Part shown: piece by piece, positions 45,079 to 53,362 of the stretch
How the letters are laid out: each line of letters begins with the position of its first letter
Numbering within the stretch: position 1 is the first letter of the stretch
NCBI GenBank assembly: GCA_012798135.1
Contig: JAAZNU010000008.1
Span: 36,785-100,784 of the forward strand
DNA: 64,000 nucleotides
Source of the DNA: Veillonellaceae bacterium
GTDB lineage: Bacteria; Bacillota_C; Negativicutes; UBA1444
Reading direction: 5' to 3'
Program-made: the position numbers and the translations under genes
The notes under the pieces: generated by a model
Told to the model about the DNA's origin: nothing
What the model saw: the letters and a program-made list of their open reading frames with translations, nothing else
Database searches by the model: none

Positions 45079-45639
45079 TCAGTGCGCGGCGGTTTGCGCG
45101 CGTTGTTCCACTTCGGCCAGTGAAGCGAAGCCGAGGCTTTTGTACAGGTATTCGTAACGCTCTTCGACCAGATTCCGGCCAGCTTCAACGGCCGACTCCA
45201 CATCCCGGAAATATAGCTCCAGGGTCTGGTCCGAATACGTCTCCAGCTCGCCGAGCGCGTACACTTCGAACCGTCCGTCGCAGCGAACGGCCAGCGGGAA
45301 TCGTTCATGCAGGTCGCGCAGCCAGAAACTCTCCAACGCCACGATGCTCTTGATCAGCGGATTCCGGTTGATCGGCGGGATCAGGTTATCCATCCGGGCG
45401 TATTTTTCCGTGATCAAATTGCGTCCCTGGGTCACCGCCGATTGCAGATCCCGCAAGTAGGATTCCAGAGTGTCCGTCGACAACGCGGAATGGCTCATCC
45501 GGCGCATGGTCCGGAAGGTTTCCGGCATCTGCTGGCACGCCGCCGGCTCCGCCGCCTTCACCCGCGAAAACATGGCCAGTTCGATGTTGACAATCCGCCC
45601 GATCAATTCTTCCTTATCCGCCAATGCAGTCATCATCAT
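45079..45639 (-). CDS. DUF4125-family protein
   Basis: 186 residues from ATG at 45639 (three ATGs in a row after GGGAGGAAAC). All-helical protein with the family's repeated pattern: IVNIELAMFSRVKA, LESYLRDLQSAVTQGRNLITEKYARMDNLI, and ELETYSDQTLELYFRDVESAVEAGRNLVEERYEYLY. Function unknown. It overlaps the SGNH hydrolase gene by 26 bases and is followed 16 bases later by its damaged paralogue, so the pair arose by tandem duplication. No catalytic motif is visible. Confidence 0.8.
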   Translation of the reverse strand: MMMTALADKEELIGRIVNIELAMFSRVKAAEPAACQQMPETFRTMRRMSHSALSTDTLESYLRDLQSAVTQGRNLITEKYARMDNLIPPINRNPLIKSIVALESFWLRDLHERFPLAVRCDGRFEVYALGELETYSDQTLELYFRDVESAVEAGRNLVEERYEYLYKSLGFASLAEVEQRAQTAAH

Positions 45640-46330
45640 GTTTCCTCCCGTCTCGTTCCGTCGCAGCTCCGGCAGATTCGTCCAGCAACCTCGCCAATGT
45701 TTCGACAATTATCTCCGCCAGCCGCCGGGAGCATTGCGCTGTCGGGTGAATCCCGTCGCTACCCGTCGCGGCCTCGCCCAGCTCCGCAAACATCGCCTGG
45801 GCGTCAACCAGGGCCAGGCGGGGATTCGGCGTCAACTGCGCCAACCGCCGGTTATACCGTTCGGTCCGTTCCCATGCTCCCGGATGCTGCCGGTATTGGC
45901 GGTCATGACAGCGAGGAATATTGACGACAATGACCCGGCACGTCGGCTGCGACAGGCAAAAGGCCACGAATCGTTCCATGTTCTGCGTAAACTCGCTTTC
46001 GTCAACCCAAGGATCCTTGCCGGCCAGTTCCGCCAGTGTCGGCGGAATCGAGCGGCCGGCGGCCGGCCACAGGTCAGCCATTCCCAGTTGCAGGACCACG
46101 GCATCGGGTTGCAAAAAACAAACATCGTTAGCCGCTCCCCGCAACAAATGCAGCGAAGTATGGGCATGTTGGCAAGCATTCACCAGCAAAACATCCTCGT
46201 CGGCGAACCGCCGTAGCGCCAATTTACGTACCCATTCCGGATAGGTATCCTCATAATAGAGTTCCACTTCCGCCATATGTTTTGCAAACCGCGGCAGGCC
46301 AATGCTGTCGCCGATCACCAGAATTTTCAC
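45614..46330 (-). CDS. SGNH/GDSL-type hydrolase
   Basis: 238 residues. MKILVIGDSIGLPR holds the GDS nucleophile at residue 9, block III-like QPDAVVLQLGMADL (G-x-x-D in place of GxND), and the DxxH-type end GSDGIHPTAQCSRRLAEII. Family members are esterases or deacylases; no signal peptide, so cytoplasmic. GTG start overlaps the stop of the broken frame upstream (GTGA), a sign of former translational coupling. Confidence 0.82.
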   Translation of the reverse strand: MKILVIGDSIGLPRFAKHMAEVELYYEDTYPEWVRKLALRRFADEDVLLVNACQHAHTSLHLLRGAANDVCFLQPDAVVLQLGMADLWPAAGRSIPPTLAELAGKDPWVDESEFTQNMERFVAFCLSQPTCRVIVVNIPRCHDRQYRQHPGAWERTERYNRRLAQLTPNPRLALVDAQAMFAELGEAATGSDGIHPTAQCSRRLAEIIVETLARLLDESAGAATERDGRKHDDDCIGG

Positions 46331-46525
46331 CGTTGCACCTGCTCACATCTCGACCCGGGCAATCCGCTTTCATAGTCCGGCGCAACCAGGCATCGCTCCC
46401 CACGGAACACCCAGTCCCGCCGGTATTGGCCATGCCATTCTGTCTGACGCCGTTATTTCAGCGCATTTCACGCCGAAATCCATGAAAGGATCACTGCTGT
46501 CATCGGTAAATCCACACACTCTCAT
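46331..46525 (-). pseudogene. Broken small reading frame before the SGNH gene
   Basis: From ATG at 46525 the frame reads MRVCGFTDDSSDPFMDFGVK and stops at 46370. A second frame (in phase with a stop at 46327-46329 that overlaps the SGNH start) reads EWHGQYRRDWVFRGERC then LVAPDYESGLPGSRCEQ. Both look protein-like; a single frameshift around 46450-46470 would join them into a protein of about 65 residues coupled to the SGNH gene. No family recognised. Confidence 0.35.
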
Positions 46526-46544
46526 TCCGCATCATAGTCTTGAC

Positions 46545-46609
46545 CGGAGCCGGAGCATGAGAAAAGCGGAGGTTAAGCGAAGCGTCGAAGCGTTCTCATC
46601 TCCGGCTCC
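46545..46609. repeat. Long hairpin between hpdA and the SGNH region
   Basis: GGAGCCGGAG-CATGAGAA pairs with TTCTCAT-CTCCGGCTCC (17 pairs, one bulge) around a loop with a doubled GAAGCG pattern. A T-run (46619-46628) follows on the plus strand, where no gene ends; on the minus strand after hpdA there is none. May be a weak terminator, an mRNA-processing site or a small palindromic mobile repeat. Confidence 0.5.
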
Positions 46610-46636
46610 CGCTCTGGACTCTTTTTTTGAGTTTTT

Positions 46637-47587
46637 CTAAAACGGCGTGTCCGACCCCGTATAACAAATCAGCCCCTGCGCCTGAATGAGCTTCTGGATA
46701 TGCTCCATCTGCTCCGGCTCCGGCGATTCCTGTTCACGGTAGGGGTAAACCATGCCGCACTGTTTCCACTTCGAATCGCCCAGGCGGTGGAACGGCAACA
46801 CATTGATTTCGGACAAACCGGCGTCTTTCACAAACTTCGCCGTCGCCACGATATTTTCGTCGTTATCGTTATAACCGGGAATAATCGGGATGCGAATGAT
46901 CAGGCGGCCCGGCCATGAATCCTGGGCCAGCGCCTTGACGTTTTTAAGGATCTGTTCATTGGAAACACCGGTTTGTTCCTGGTGTTTCGCCGCGTCCATG
47001 TGTTTGATGTCCACAAAGGCGAAATTGACGTATTGCAGAACAGACAAGAACTGTTCCTGCGGGAAACAGGCGCTCGTTTCGATCGCCGTATGGATATAGG
47101 CTTCCTGACAGCGTTTCAGCAACGCCCGCGTAAAATCTTTCTGGGCCACGGCATCGCCGCCGCTCAGGGTAACGCCGCCGGTATGGCCCCAATAGTGGCG
47201 ATCCCGCTCGAATATTTTCATCAATGCGGGGATGGTATACCATTTGCCGCATAGAACCATGGCCTCTTTCAGGCAGGCCTGCGTACACTCGAATGTTTCG
47301 CAGGTCTTGCATTTTTCCCAGTCGATCTCCAGCGGTCCTTTGCCGTCCGCACCGGCACTGACGGCCTGGTACGGGCAGCGTTTGACGCAGCGGATGCAAC
47401 CTTCCTTGTCATGCACGCATTTTGTCATCCGATACATCATGCGCTGCTTGGCCTGCCAACCTTCCGGATTGGCGCACCACTCGCAGCGTAGCGGACAACC
47501 CATAAAAAAAACGGTAGTTCTGCACCCCGGCCCATCGTGTACGGAATAACTCTGAATATCAAAAATCAGACCTTTTAGCTCATCCAA
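46637..47587 (-). CDS. hpdA: 4-hydroxyphenylacetate decarboxylase activating enzyme
   Basis: 316 residues from TTG at 47587, seven bases after GGGAGG; this length equals that of clostridial HpdA. Radical SAM motif GCPLRCEWC (Cys 31, 35, 38), two ferredoxin-like sets (TKCVHDKEGCIRCVKRCPY; CKTCETFECTQAC), then GGVTLSGGD. It makes the glycyl radical on HpdB with SAM and reduced Fe-S clusters. It is separated from hpdB-hpdC by the transporter gene. Confidence 0.92.
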   Translation of the reverse strand: MDELKGLIFDIQSYSVHDGPGCRTTVFFMGCPLRCEWCANPEGWQAKQRMMYRMTKCVHDKEGCIRCVKRCPYQAVSAGADGKGPLEIDWEKCKTCETFECTQACLKEAMVLCGKWYTIPALMKIFERDRHYWGHTGGVTLSGGDAVAQKDFTRALLKRCQEAYIHTAIETSACFPQEQFLSVLQYVNFAFVDIKHMDAAKHQEQTGVSNEQILKNVKALAQDSWPGRLIIRIPIIPGYNDNDENIVATAKFVKDAGLSEINVLPFHRLGDSKWKQCGMVYPYREQESPEPEQMEHIQKLIQAQGLICYTGSDTPF

Positions 47588-47697
47588 GACTTTCCCTCCC
47601 ACCGCTGCTATGCCAGGGAGAGGAACGACGGCATGGTAGCGCCGCACGTTCCCTCTCCCCCATCACTGTTGCAAAATTGCTGATTGGTTAATTCCGG

Positions 47698-49011
47698 TCA
47701 GTCGTCGCCGGAGACCGGTTTACTGAGATCCAACGCCGCTTCCTTCGCCGTCGCCTGCAGCGGCAGCAGGAATGCCACGATGGCCGACAGGGCGAACGCG
47801 CCCATGGCGAACTGGATCGAAGCCGTGAAATTACCGGAGGTATCGGCCAGATAGCCACCCATGAAGCTGCCCAGGGCGGGACCGATCCCCATGACGATCA
47901 ATGTAGCCGTCCCCCAGATTTTTCCCAGGCTGACCCGACCGTACACCGCGCCGGCGTAACCGACCACCCCGCCCGGTTCAATGGCCCAGTAAACGGCGAA
48001 CAGGATACATACGACCACGCCGAGCAGGAAGGATTTTGCGTTCATCATCAGCAGCAGGACGCAGGCGACCAAGCCGACCAGCGGCGCCGCCACCAACATG
48101 ATTTTCCGGCCTTTCACTTCATTGCCGATGGAGGTGACAACCTTGTCGGCAACAACGCCCATCAGCGGCATCGTGAAGATACCGGCGACGCCGATGGCCA
48201 CATACAGGTTCGTGGCGGTATCCAGCGGCATCTGCAGATCTTTTGTCCAGTAACGGACGACCTGCGTCCAGATCAGGAATTCGGCGACCATACTGGTCAG
48301 GAATGCAATGACTGCACCCCAGATGGCGGCAGTGCCGAAGGCTTCGCCGACACTCCAGATATGCTCTTTCTTGGCGGCGGTTCCCGGCGCCGCCGGCATG
48401 GAGCCGAAGGGCTGAATTCCGTATTGTTCGGGATTTTTCTTCGCCAGCGCCGAAGCAATCAGCAACATGACCAACATAATCCAGGCAAGGTAATTCATGG
48501 CATCACGCCATTGCGCCGCATTCTGCACCAGCAAAGGCTTGACGCCCAGGCTCAGAAGCACTTGCGCCATCGGTGCACCGGCAAAGGCGATGCCCCACAT
48601 TTTGGCGTAGTATTTGCCGATGAACCATTTGCGGACGGAGATGGTCGACGACACCCACAGCATGCCGGTGCCGATCCCGGCGCAGATTGCATAACAGGCA
48701 TAGTAGGCGTAGAGAGTTTCCACCCGGCTGGTCAGATAAAAGCCGAGCATCCCGAACACCGCCGCAATCGCGTAAACCGGCTTGGTTCCCCACTTATCAA
48801 GAATCATACCACTGAAAAAGGCGGTGATGGCGTAAATGGTCATCATCAGGGAATAGCCCAGGGATACTTGCGCTCCCGTCCATTTCATGGTCTGCGCCAT
48901 GGGTCCGGACAGAACCGCGAACGTGGCCCGGTAGCCGAACAGGCAGAACACGGCCAGCCAGGCGGCGGCAATTACACTGTAGGACATACGCTTGGCGTTG
49001 TTTTCGTCCAT
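47698..49011 (-). CDS. OFA-type major facilitator transporter in hpd cluster
   Basis: 437 residues, 12 membrane helices, with the MFS loop motif DKWGTKPVYA between helices 2 and 3. It is of the oxalate/formate antiporter-like group, as found for carboxylate uptake. Lying between hpdC and hpdA, it is the obvious candidate for uptake of 4-hydroxyphenylacetate (or exchange for p-cresol or bicarbonate); that substrate is inference. A strong hairpin precedes it. Confidence 0.85.
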   Translation of the reverse strand: MDENNAKRMSYSVIAAAWLAVFCLFGYRATFAVLSGPMAQTMKWTGAQVSLGYSLMMTIYAITAFFSGMILDKWGTKPVYAIAAVFGMLGFYLTSRVETLYAYYACYAICAGIGTGMLWVSSTISVRKWFIGKYYAKMWGIAFAGAPMAQVLLSLGVKPLLVQNAAQWRDAMNYLAWIMLVMLLIASALAKKNPEQYGIQPFGSMPAAPGTAAKKEHIWSVGEAFGTAAIWGAVIAFLTSMVAEFLIWTQVVRYWTKDLQMPLDTATNLYVAIGVAGIFTMPLMGVVADKVVTSIGNEVKGRKIMLVAAPLVGLVACVLLLMMNAKSFLLGVVVCILFAVYWAIEPGGVVGYAGAVYGRVSLGKIWGTATLIVMGIGPALGSFMGGYLADTSGNFTASIQFAMGAFALSAIVAFLLPLQATAKEAALDLSKPVSGDD

Positions 49012-49069
49012 GATGTCCCCTCCTATTTAAATCATATTTGCCGAAAATTATTATTTATTTGCTCTTCCA

Positions 49070-49106
49070 TTCAAAAAGGGTGCAAAAACCTTGCACCCTT
49101 TTTGAA
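49070..49106 (-). terminator. Perfect 16-bp terminator stem after hpdC
   Basis: TTCAAAAAGGGTGCAA pairs exactly with TTGCACCCTTTTTGAA around five bases. It probably gives more hpdBC than transporter-hpdA message, which fits the need for catalytic amounts of activase. Confidence 0.85.
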
Positions 49107-49117
49107 TCGGTAGGGGT

Positions 49118-49381
49118 CTATTTGGTCTGGAACATTTCGCAGTTAACCGCTTTCATTTCGCCATAGGCCCAGTATTCATCCTTGAAGCCACCGCACTGGC
49201 CGATTCCCTTTTCATCGGGGCAGCCGAATTTGGAGCAGCCTTTGCATTTGGCGACTTGGGCGAATTTCGGGCAAACCGGAGTATCGATCACGACATTGGC
49301 TTTCAGCATTCTGCAGTAGCCTTTTGCCACGTCGATCGGAATGAAATTCTGGCAATCGCTGTGATTCACATTGTTCTTCAT
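49118..49381 (-). CDS. hpdC: 4-hydroxyphenylacetate decarboxylase small subunit
   Basis: 87 residues, cysteine-rich, close to clostridial HpdC in length and pattern. HSDC (His 7, Cys 10), GYCR (Cys 23) and PVCP (Cys 37) match the first [4Fe-4S] site, and CKGC (46, 49), GQCGGF (63) and NCEMF (81) the second, with one extra Cys at 54. HpdC is unique to the hydroxyarylacetate decarboxylases and helps assemble and tune the large subunit. It begins four bases after hpdB. Confidence 0.93.
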   Translation of the reverse strand: MKNNVNHSDCQNFIPIDVAKGYCRMLKANVVIDTPVCPKFAQVAKCKGCSKFGCPDEKGIGQCGGFKDEYWAYGEMKAVNCEMFQTK

Positions 49382-49385
49382 CGCA

Positions 49386-52097
49386 TTACACCCCTTCGTA
49401 CTCAGTTCTGGAAATAACTTCGTCTTGAATCGGTTTGCCGATTTCCACCCAATATTGGGTGAATCCGGCCACGCGGACCATCAGATCACGATATTCGTCC
49501 GGGTTGGCCTGCGCTTCGACCAAAACCTTGGAGTCGACGATGTTGTACTGGATGTGGTAGCCGCCACGCCGCATATAGGCCCGGGTCAGGTCGAGCAGTT
49601 TCTTGGCGCCTTCGACGCCTTTGACCGCATTCGGATGAACTTTCAGGTTCATCTGCGAGTTCTGGGATTGGGAATGATCCCAGCAGGTCGCGGATTCGAA
49701 CAGAGCGAACGGACCGTTGCGGTCGGTGCCGGGATAGGCCGACATCGAGCCGTCGGCGTAGGTAGTGCCGGACAGGCGGCCGTCGGCAGTGGCCAGAGTG
49801 GCAGCACCTTGCGCGCCATGGGTGGAAACGGAAATCTGGCAGCTGTACATCGGTTTGCCGAACAGGGATTCGGCGCCGTGGCACATTTCGCAGAACCATT
49901 CTTCATATTCGCGCAGGATCGAGTCGGCATATTCGTCGTCGTTGCCATATTTCGGCGCTTTCAGGCAGTCGCTGTGGATTTCGTCGTAGGTATCGCTTTC
50001 GTCGCGTTTTTCCTGCGCCGCCAGCGAGAAGCTGCCGATTTCCGCCGCATTTTTGAAACCGAAATTGTTCTTGATGGCATCCCGCATTTGCTCCAGCGTG
50101 TATTTTTTCTCGTCGTAGACCAGCTTCTTCATCGCCGCCAGGGCGTTGACCATCGTGATCTGGCCGCAGCTTTCCACATTGAATGTGGCATTGTAGCGAT
50201 AGCCCATGTTGCCGATATGCTGGCCCTTTTCCAGGCAATCCGGCTTCAGCAGGGAGTTGAAGAGAGCCATGTTCTGCTTGCGCCAGATGTCGTGCTGCAG
50301 GTTGTTGGTGGTCGCCAGGCAGTCCACGATGATTTCATAGTAGTGTTTGTAAACTTCCCACATTTCCTCATAGGTTTCGAGTTTCTTGTTGTGGGCCGGC
50401 ACGACCTGTTTTTTAGTCCGCTGGTCATAGCCATTGAATAGTACCAACTCGAGAACCTTGGGATTGGCGATGAAGTGGACGCCGACGCTGGTCGGAGTGC
50501 CGGAACCGCCGGGAATCCAGTATTTCTTGCCGTTCAGGGTCAGTTCTTTCCAGGAACCGGGCGACGTTTCGAGGCAGCCGCCGATAGCCACGGCGCGGGA
50601 TTCTTCCAGGTTCATCCCTTCGGCGCCATACTGTTTCATCATGAACTCCATCGCGCCGCGATTGTTCATCCAGGCCGGATAGCCGGTCCCGGTCTTGTCG
50701 CATTCGATGCATTTCAGGAGGAATTCCTCCGGCAGTTTTTCGTCATACAGCACGGACAGGGTCGGCTGCGGCGTCGGGCACTTGATGCCGGCTTCGACGA
50801 TCAGCATTTCCAGACGGTTGGCGGCCGATTGGCCATTCCGTTGCAATCCGCCCATTGTCAGGTTGTTGAAGGTATTGCCGGACAGCACGCCGCCGACAAC
50901 GCCCATGGAGGCGAAGCAGTCGATGCAGGTCATCTTGACCCGGTGGCATTCCAGCAGTTCGGTGACTTCCTCTTCCGTGGTGCGGCCGGCGGCAATGTCC
51001 TGCTCGAACCAGGGCCAGAGCACCTGGCCGACACGGCCGGGGGACATGCCGGAAATCGCGTCTTCGTTGACCACGCCGATGTGGATCATGTAGATCATTT
51101 GCAGCGCTTCGCGGAAGGTACGCGGTTGTTTGTGGGCGATCCACTCCATGGTGTCCGCCATTTCTTCGTATTCGCGTTTCTGGGCGGGATCGGTCTCCGT
51201 GGCTGCCAGACGTTTCGCTTCCTTGGCATAGTTCAGGTGCCAGGCCTGGATGCCTTCCAGTACCAGGCGCGCCGCTTCGTAGAAATACAGGCGGCCCGTG
51301 CCGGTGATGCCGTCGCCGTCGGCCCGGCCGGCAACCCGATCCTTGCCTTTTTTGGCCATTTCGATCAGGCCGTCATAGCCATATTGCAGCGGGAAGTAGT
51401 AGTTGATGACTTCACGGCCCTGCGGCAGGGTGTAGCCGGAGTCGAACATGCAGATGACGCTGCGCATGACTTCTTCTTTGATCTGATATTCCGGAACCAT
51501 CTGCTCGTATTTGTGGCCCAGATCATCAACGGATTTATTCACCCAGGCTTTGGCCAGTTTCAGCAGCGCGGGAACTTCTTCCGCCCGAATGCCGAATTTC
51601 CCGGCGATCGATACGACGTTGCCGACGCTCTTGGTCACGTTGCCGCCGCCGGCGCCAAACTTGCTGACTTCGTCGGCGCTGGCGCCGCCTTTGGCCAAAG
51701 CTGCCTGGTACAGTTCATCTTCCTTGGCCATGAAGAAACCTTCGGACAGCCAGGGCATCGGGAATGAACCGCGATAGTAGGCCGCTTTGCCGCCGATCAG
51801 TTTCTCGCCGGGCCAGATCGTGGTGGAAATATGGGAGAAAGCATGGTTCAGAGCCATGGCCCGCCGCACTTCGGGAACCTCATACTCCATCTCCTGATAT
51901 TTCCGGGTGTACCAGTACGGGAACTCCACGTTGACCGAAGATAATGTTCCGAGGTATAAGTCCATCAATTTTTTGGTCCGGGGAAACGGCTCCTTGTGTA
52001 CCTCACGGTCCACCAAGTTTTCCGGCGCGTCCCCGCCGTACTGCAGATTGAGGGACATGCCTTTTTCCGCCAGAATGTCGACCAACTTCTTAGCCAT
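49386..52097 (-). CDS. hpdB: 4-hydroxyphenylacetate decarboxylase, glycyl radical subunit
   Basis: 903 residues from ATG at 52097 (GGAGG seven bases upstream; the frame is open further but without a site). Glycyl radical loop RVAGFTQYW with Gly 878, thiyl Cys 508 and Glu 510 in GGCLETSPG. The residues that hold 4-hydroxyphenylacetate in the clostridial enzyme are all present: Ser 349 (DAISGM), His 541 (GVHFIAN) and Glu 642 (NVESCG). With HpdC it decarboxylates 4-hydroxyphenylacetate, from tyrosine breakdown, to p-cresol. Indoleacetate decarboxylases lack HpdC, which argues against that activity. Confidence 0.93.
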   Translation of the reverse strand: MAKKLVDILAEKGMSLNLQYGGDAPENLVDREVHKEPFPRTKKLMDLYLGTLSSVNVEFPYWYTRKYQEMEYEVPEVRRAMALNHAFSHISTTIWPGEKLIGGKAAYYRGSFPMPWLSEGFFMAKEDELYQAALAKGGASADEVSKFGAGGGNVTKSVGNVVSIAGKFGIRAEEVPALLKLAKAWVNKSVDDLGHKYEQMVPEYQIKEEVMRSVICMFDSGYTLPQGREVINYYFPLQYGYDGLIEMAKKGKDRVAGRADGDGITGTGRLYFYEAARLVLEGIQAWHLNYAKEAKRLAATETDPAQKREYEEMADTMEWIAHKQPRTFREALQMIYMIHIGVVNEDAISGMSPGRVGQVLWPWFEQDIAAGRTTEEEVTELLECHRVKMTCIDCFASMGVVGGVLSGNTFNNLTMGGLQRNGQSAANRLEMLIVEAGIKCPTPQPTLSVLYDEKLPEEFLLKCIECDKTGTGYPAWMNNRGAMEFMMKQYGAEGMNLEESRAVAIGGCLETSPGSWKELTLNGKKYWIPGGSGTPTSVGVHFIANPKVLELVLFNGYDQRTKKQVVPAHNKKLETYEEMWEVYKHYYEIIVDCLATTNNLQHDIWRKQNMALFNSLLKPDCLEKGQHIGNMGYRYNATFNVESCGQITMVNALAAMKKLVYDEKKYTLEQMRDAIKNNFGFKNAAEIGSFSLAAQEKRDESDTYDEIHSDCLKAPKYGNDDEYADSILREYEEWFCEMCHGAESLFGKPMYSCQISVSTHGAQGAATLATADGRLSGTTYADGSMSAYPGTDRNGPFALFESATCWDHSQSQNSQMNLKVHPNAVKGVEGAKKLLDLTRAYMRRGGYHIQYNIVDSKVLVEAQANPDEYRDLMVRVAGFTQYWVEIGKPIQDEVISRTEYEGV

Positions 52098-52250
52098 GTA
52101 CAATCCTCCTCGTATTTTCTGACTATGCATCGAATCTGGAAGGCGTATCGTCTGCGTACCCGCCTCCGTATGCACAACTTCATTCTACTTTCGGGCGACA
52201 TTCGCCGCCATTGACCGCGAGTCGGATTATCGGCCGATTTATTCGGCGTA

Positions 52251-52265
52251 AACTTTCTGAAAGTT
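52251..52265. promoter_or_regulatory. Palindrome upstream of hpdB, candidate activator site
   Basis: AACTTTC-T-GAAAGTT is a perfect inverted repeat about 155 bases before the hpdB ATG. Ten bases of it (TCTGAAAGTT) recur at 56218-56229, just upstream of the PocR-LuxR gene, which suggests the regulator acts at both places. Confidence 0.5.
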
Positions 52266-52369
52266 GTAGAAAAGTATGAGTTCGGCTATTCAAGGGCAAT
52301 TTAGGTCGTAAAGGTCTTATTCTTTACAGCCAAAACGGGGTCGGCTTTTTCGCCGAGCAAAAAAAAAAA

Positions 52370-52402
52370 TCGCTGCCCGACCATGATAGCCGTCAGCAGC
52401 GA
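52370..52402 (-). terminator. Terminator after the regulator operon
   Basis: TCGCTGC pairs with GCAGCGA; the minus strand ends in a run of 11 Ts. It separates the regulator genes from hpdB. Confidence 0.75.
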
Positions 52403-52440
52403 CTGAACGCATTGAACAATATTTACGCAACCGTCTTGGG

Positions 52441-53358
52441 TTACCGGCCGTACTGCATGGCCTGGATGAAAGTCTCATCCTTGCGCAGTTGCAACAAGGC
52501 CTCCACGGTTTTGGCATCCCACTCGCCCGTTCGGGCCTCATCCCGCAAAATGGACAGGCATTCATCCTTGTCCGCATGGTTTTGTCGCAATTCCAGAAAG
52601 CGGTTGACAGTATTCATGATCCGCAATTCCGGCAACACATCCTGCTCGGCCGCCGCGTCCCGAGGAAAGTCCGGGCTGTTCACCTTCGTATGATGCCAAC
52701 GGACAAACAGGGTCAACCATTCCCCCATTTTCAACGGCCGCACGATGTCTTCCCCCACGACTACATGATCCGGGTCCGTCAACGGCCGGATGACCGCGCC
52801 GATTTCGCACAAGCAGGCCGCCGCCACGAGCCGGTCCAGCTGCGTTTCCAACAAGCCCAACAACCGCCCGACTTTCTCGCAAAGCTGACTCCGCTGAATG
52901 GCCTGCTGATAAAGCAGCTCGTCTTTGGCCCGCATCAGGACCAGAAAGGCATTGCACAAGGGCCGTCGGGATTCCATGCTGTCAAATACCTGCTTGCGTT
53001 GCAGGCAGGACGAAATCACATACTTTAACTCGTTGTAATTCGGCGGTTTGGAGATGAAACTGCTGGCGCCGACCTTGAATCCGCGGATCCTGTCTTCTAC
53101 ATCGTTGAGCGCCGTCAGCATGATGACCGGAATATATTCCGTCTTCGGATTGCGTTTCAGTTCGCGGCAGACCTCGAACCCGTTCATTCCCGGCAGCATC
53201 ACATCCAGCAGGATCAGATGTGGTGGCGTGCTCCGCGCATACTCCAGCGCATCCATCCCTTGGAACACCTTGTCGACCTCATAACCCCAGGAGGAGATTA
53301 CGTCCCGCATCAATTCACAATTTTGCTCGTTGTCGTCCACGATCAGGATTTTAGCCAA
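52441..53358 (-). CDS. Response regulator with degenerate HD-GYP-like output domain
   Basis: 305 residues, TTG start after AAGGA. Receiver domain (1-120) with DD at 8-9, phospho-acceptor Asp 52 and Lys in FISKPPN. The C-terminal half has the helix pattern of HD-GYP domains, but the metal site is gone: ACLCEIGAVIRP stands where AALLHDIG is expected, and WHHTKVNSPDFPRD replaces HH-GYP. So it is unlikely to cleave c-di-GMP and may bind a ligand or partner. Last gene of the trio LuxR-kinase-regulator, 4 bases behind the kinase. Confidence 0.8.
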   Translation of the reverse strand: MAKILIVDDNEQNCELMRDVISSWGYEVDKVFQGMDALEYARSTPPHLILLDVMLPGMNGFEVCRELKRNPKTEYIPVIMLTALNDVEDRIRGFKVGASSFISKPPNYNELKYVISSCLQRKQVFDSMESRRPLCNAFLVLMRAKDELLYQQAIQRSQLCEKVGRLLGLLETQLDRLVAAACLCEIGAVIRPLTDPDHVVVGEDIVRPLKMGEWLTLFVRWHHTKVNSPDFPRDAAAEQDVLPELRIMNTVNRFLELRQNHADKDECLSILRDEARTGEWDAKTVEALLQLRKDETFIQAMQYGR

Positions 53359-53362
53359 TGTT

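Larger units (their letters stand above)
52098..52440 (-). other. hpdB control region (343 bases)
   Basis: No gene. It holds the terminator of the regulator operon (52370-52402), a 15-base palindrome (52251-52265) and a leader of about 150 bases before hpdB. I found no good sigma-70 pair and no sigma-54 (GG-N10-GC) site in the right place, so the promoter probably needs an activator. Confidence 0.5.

Noticed and set aside
49371..51767. Two long plus-strand frames opposite hpdB
   Set aside because: Antisense to a highly conserved glycyl radical enzyme, with no start signals.
52098..52201. Sigma-54 promoter for hpdB
   Set aside because: I looked for the GG-N10-GC core because many anaerobic aromatic genes use it; none was found at a useful position, and no sigma-54 activator is nearby.
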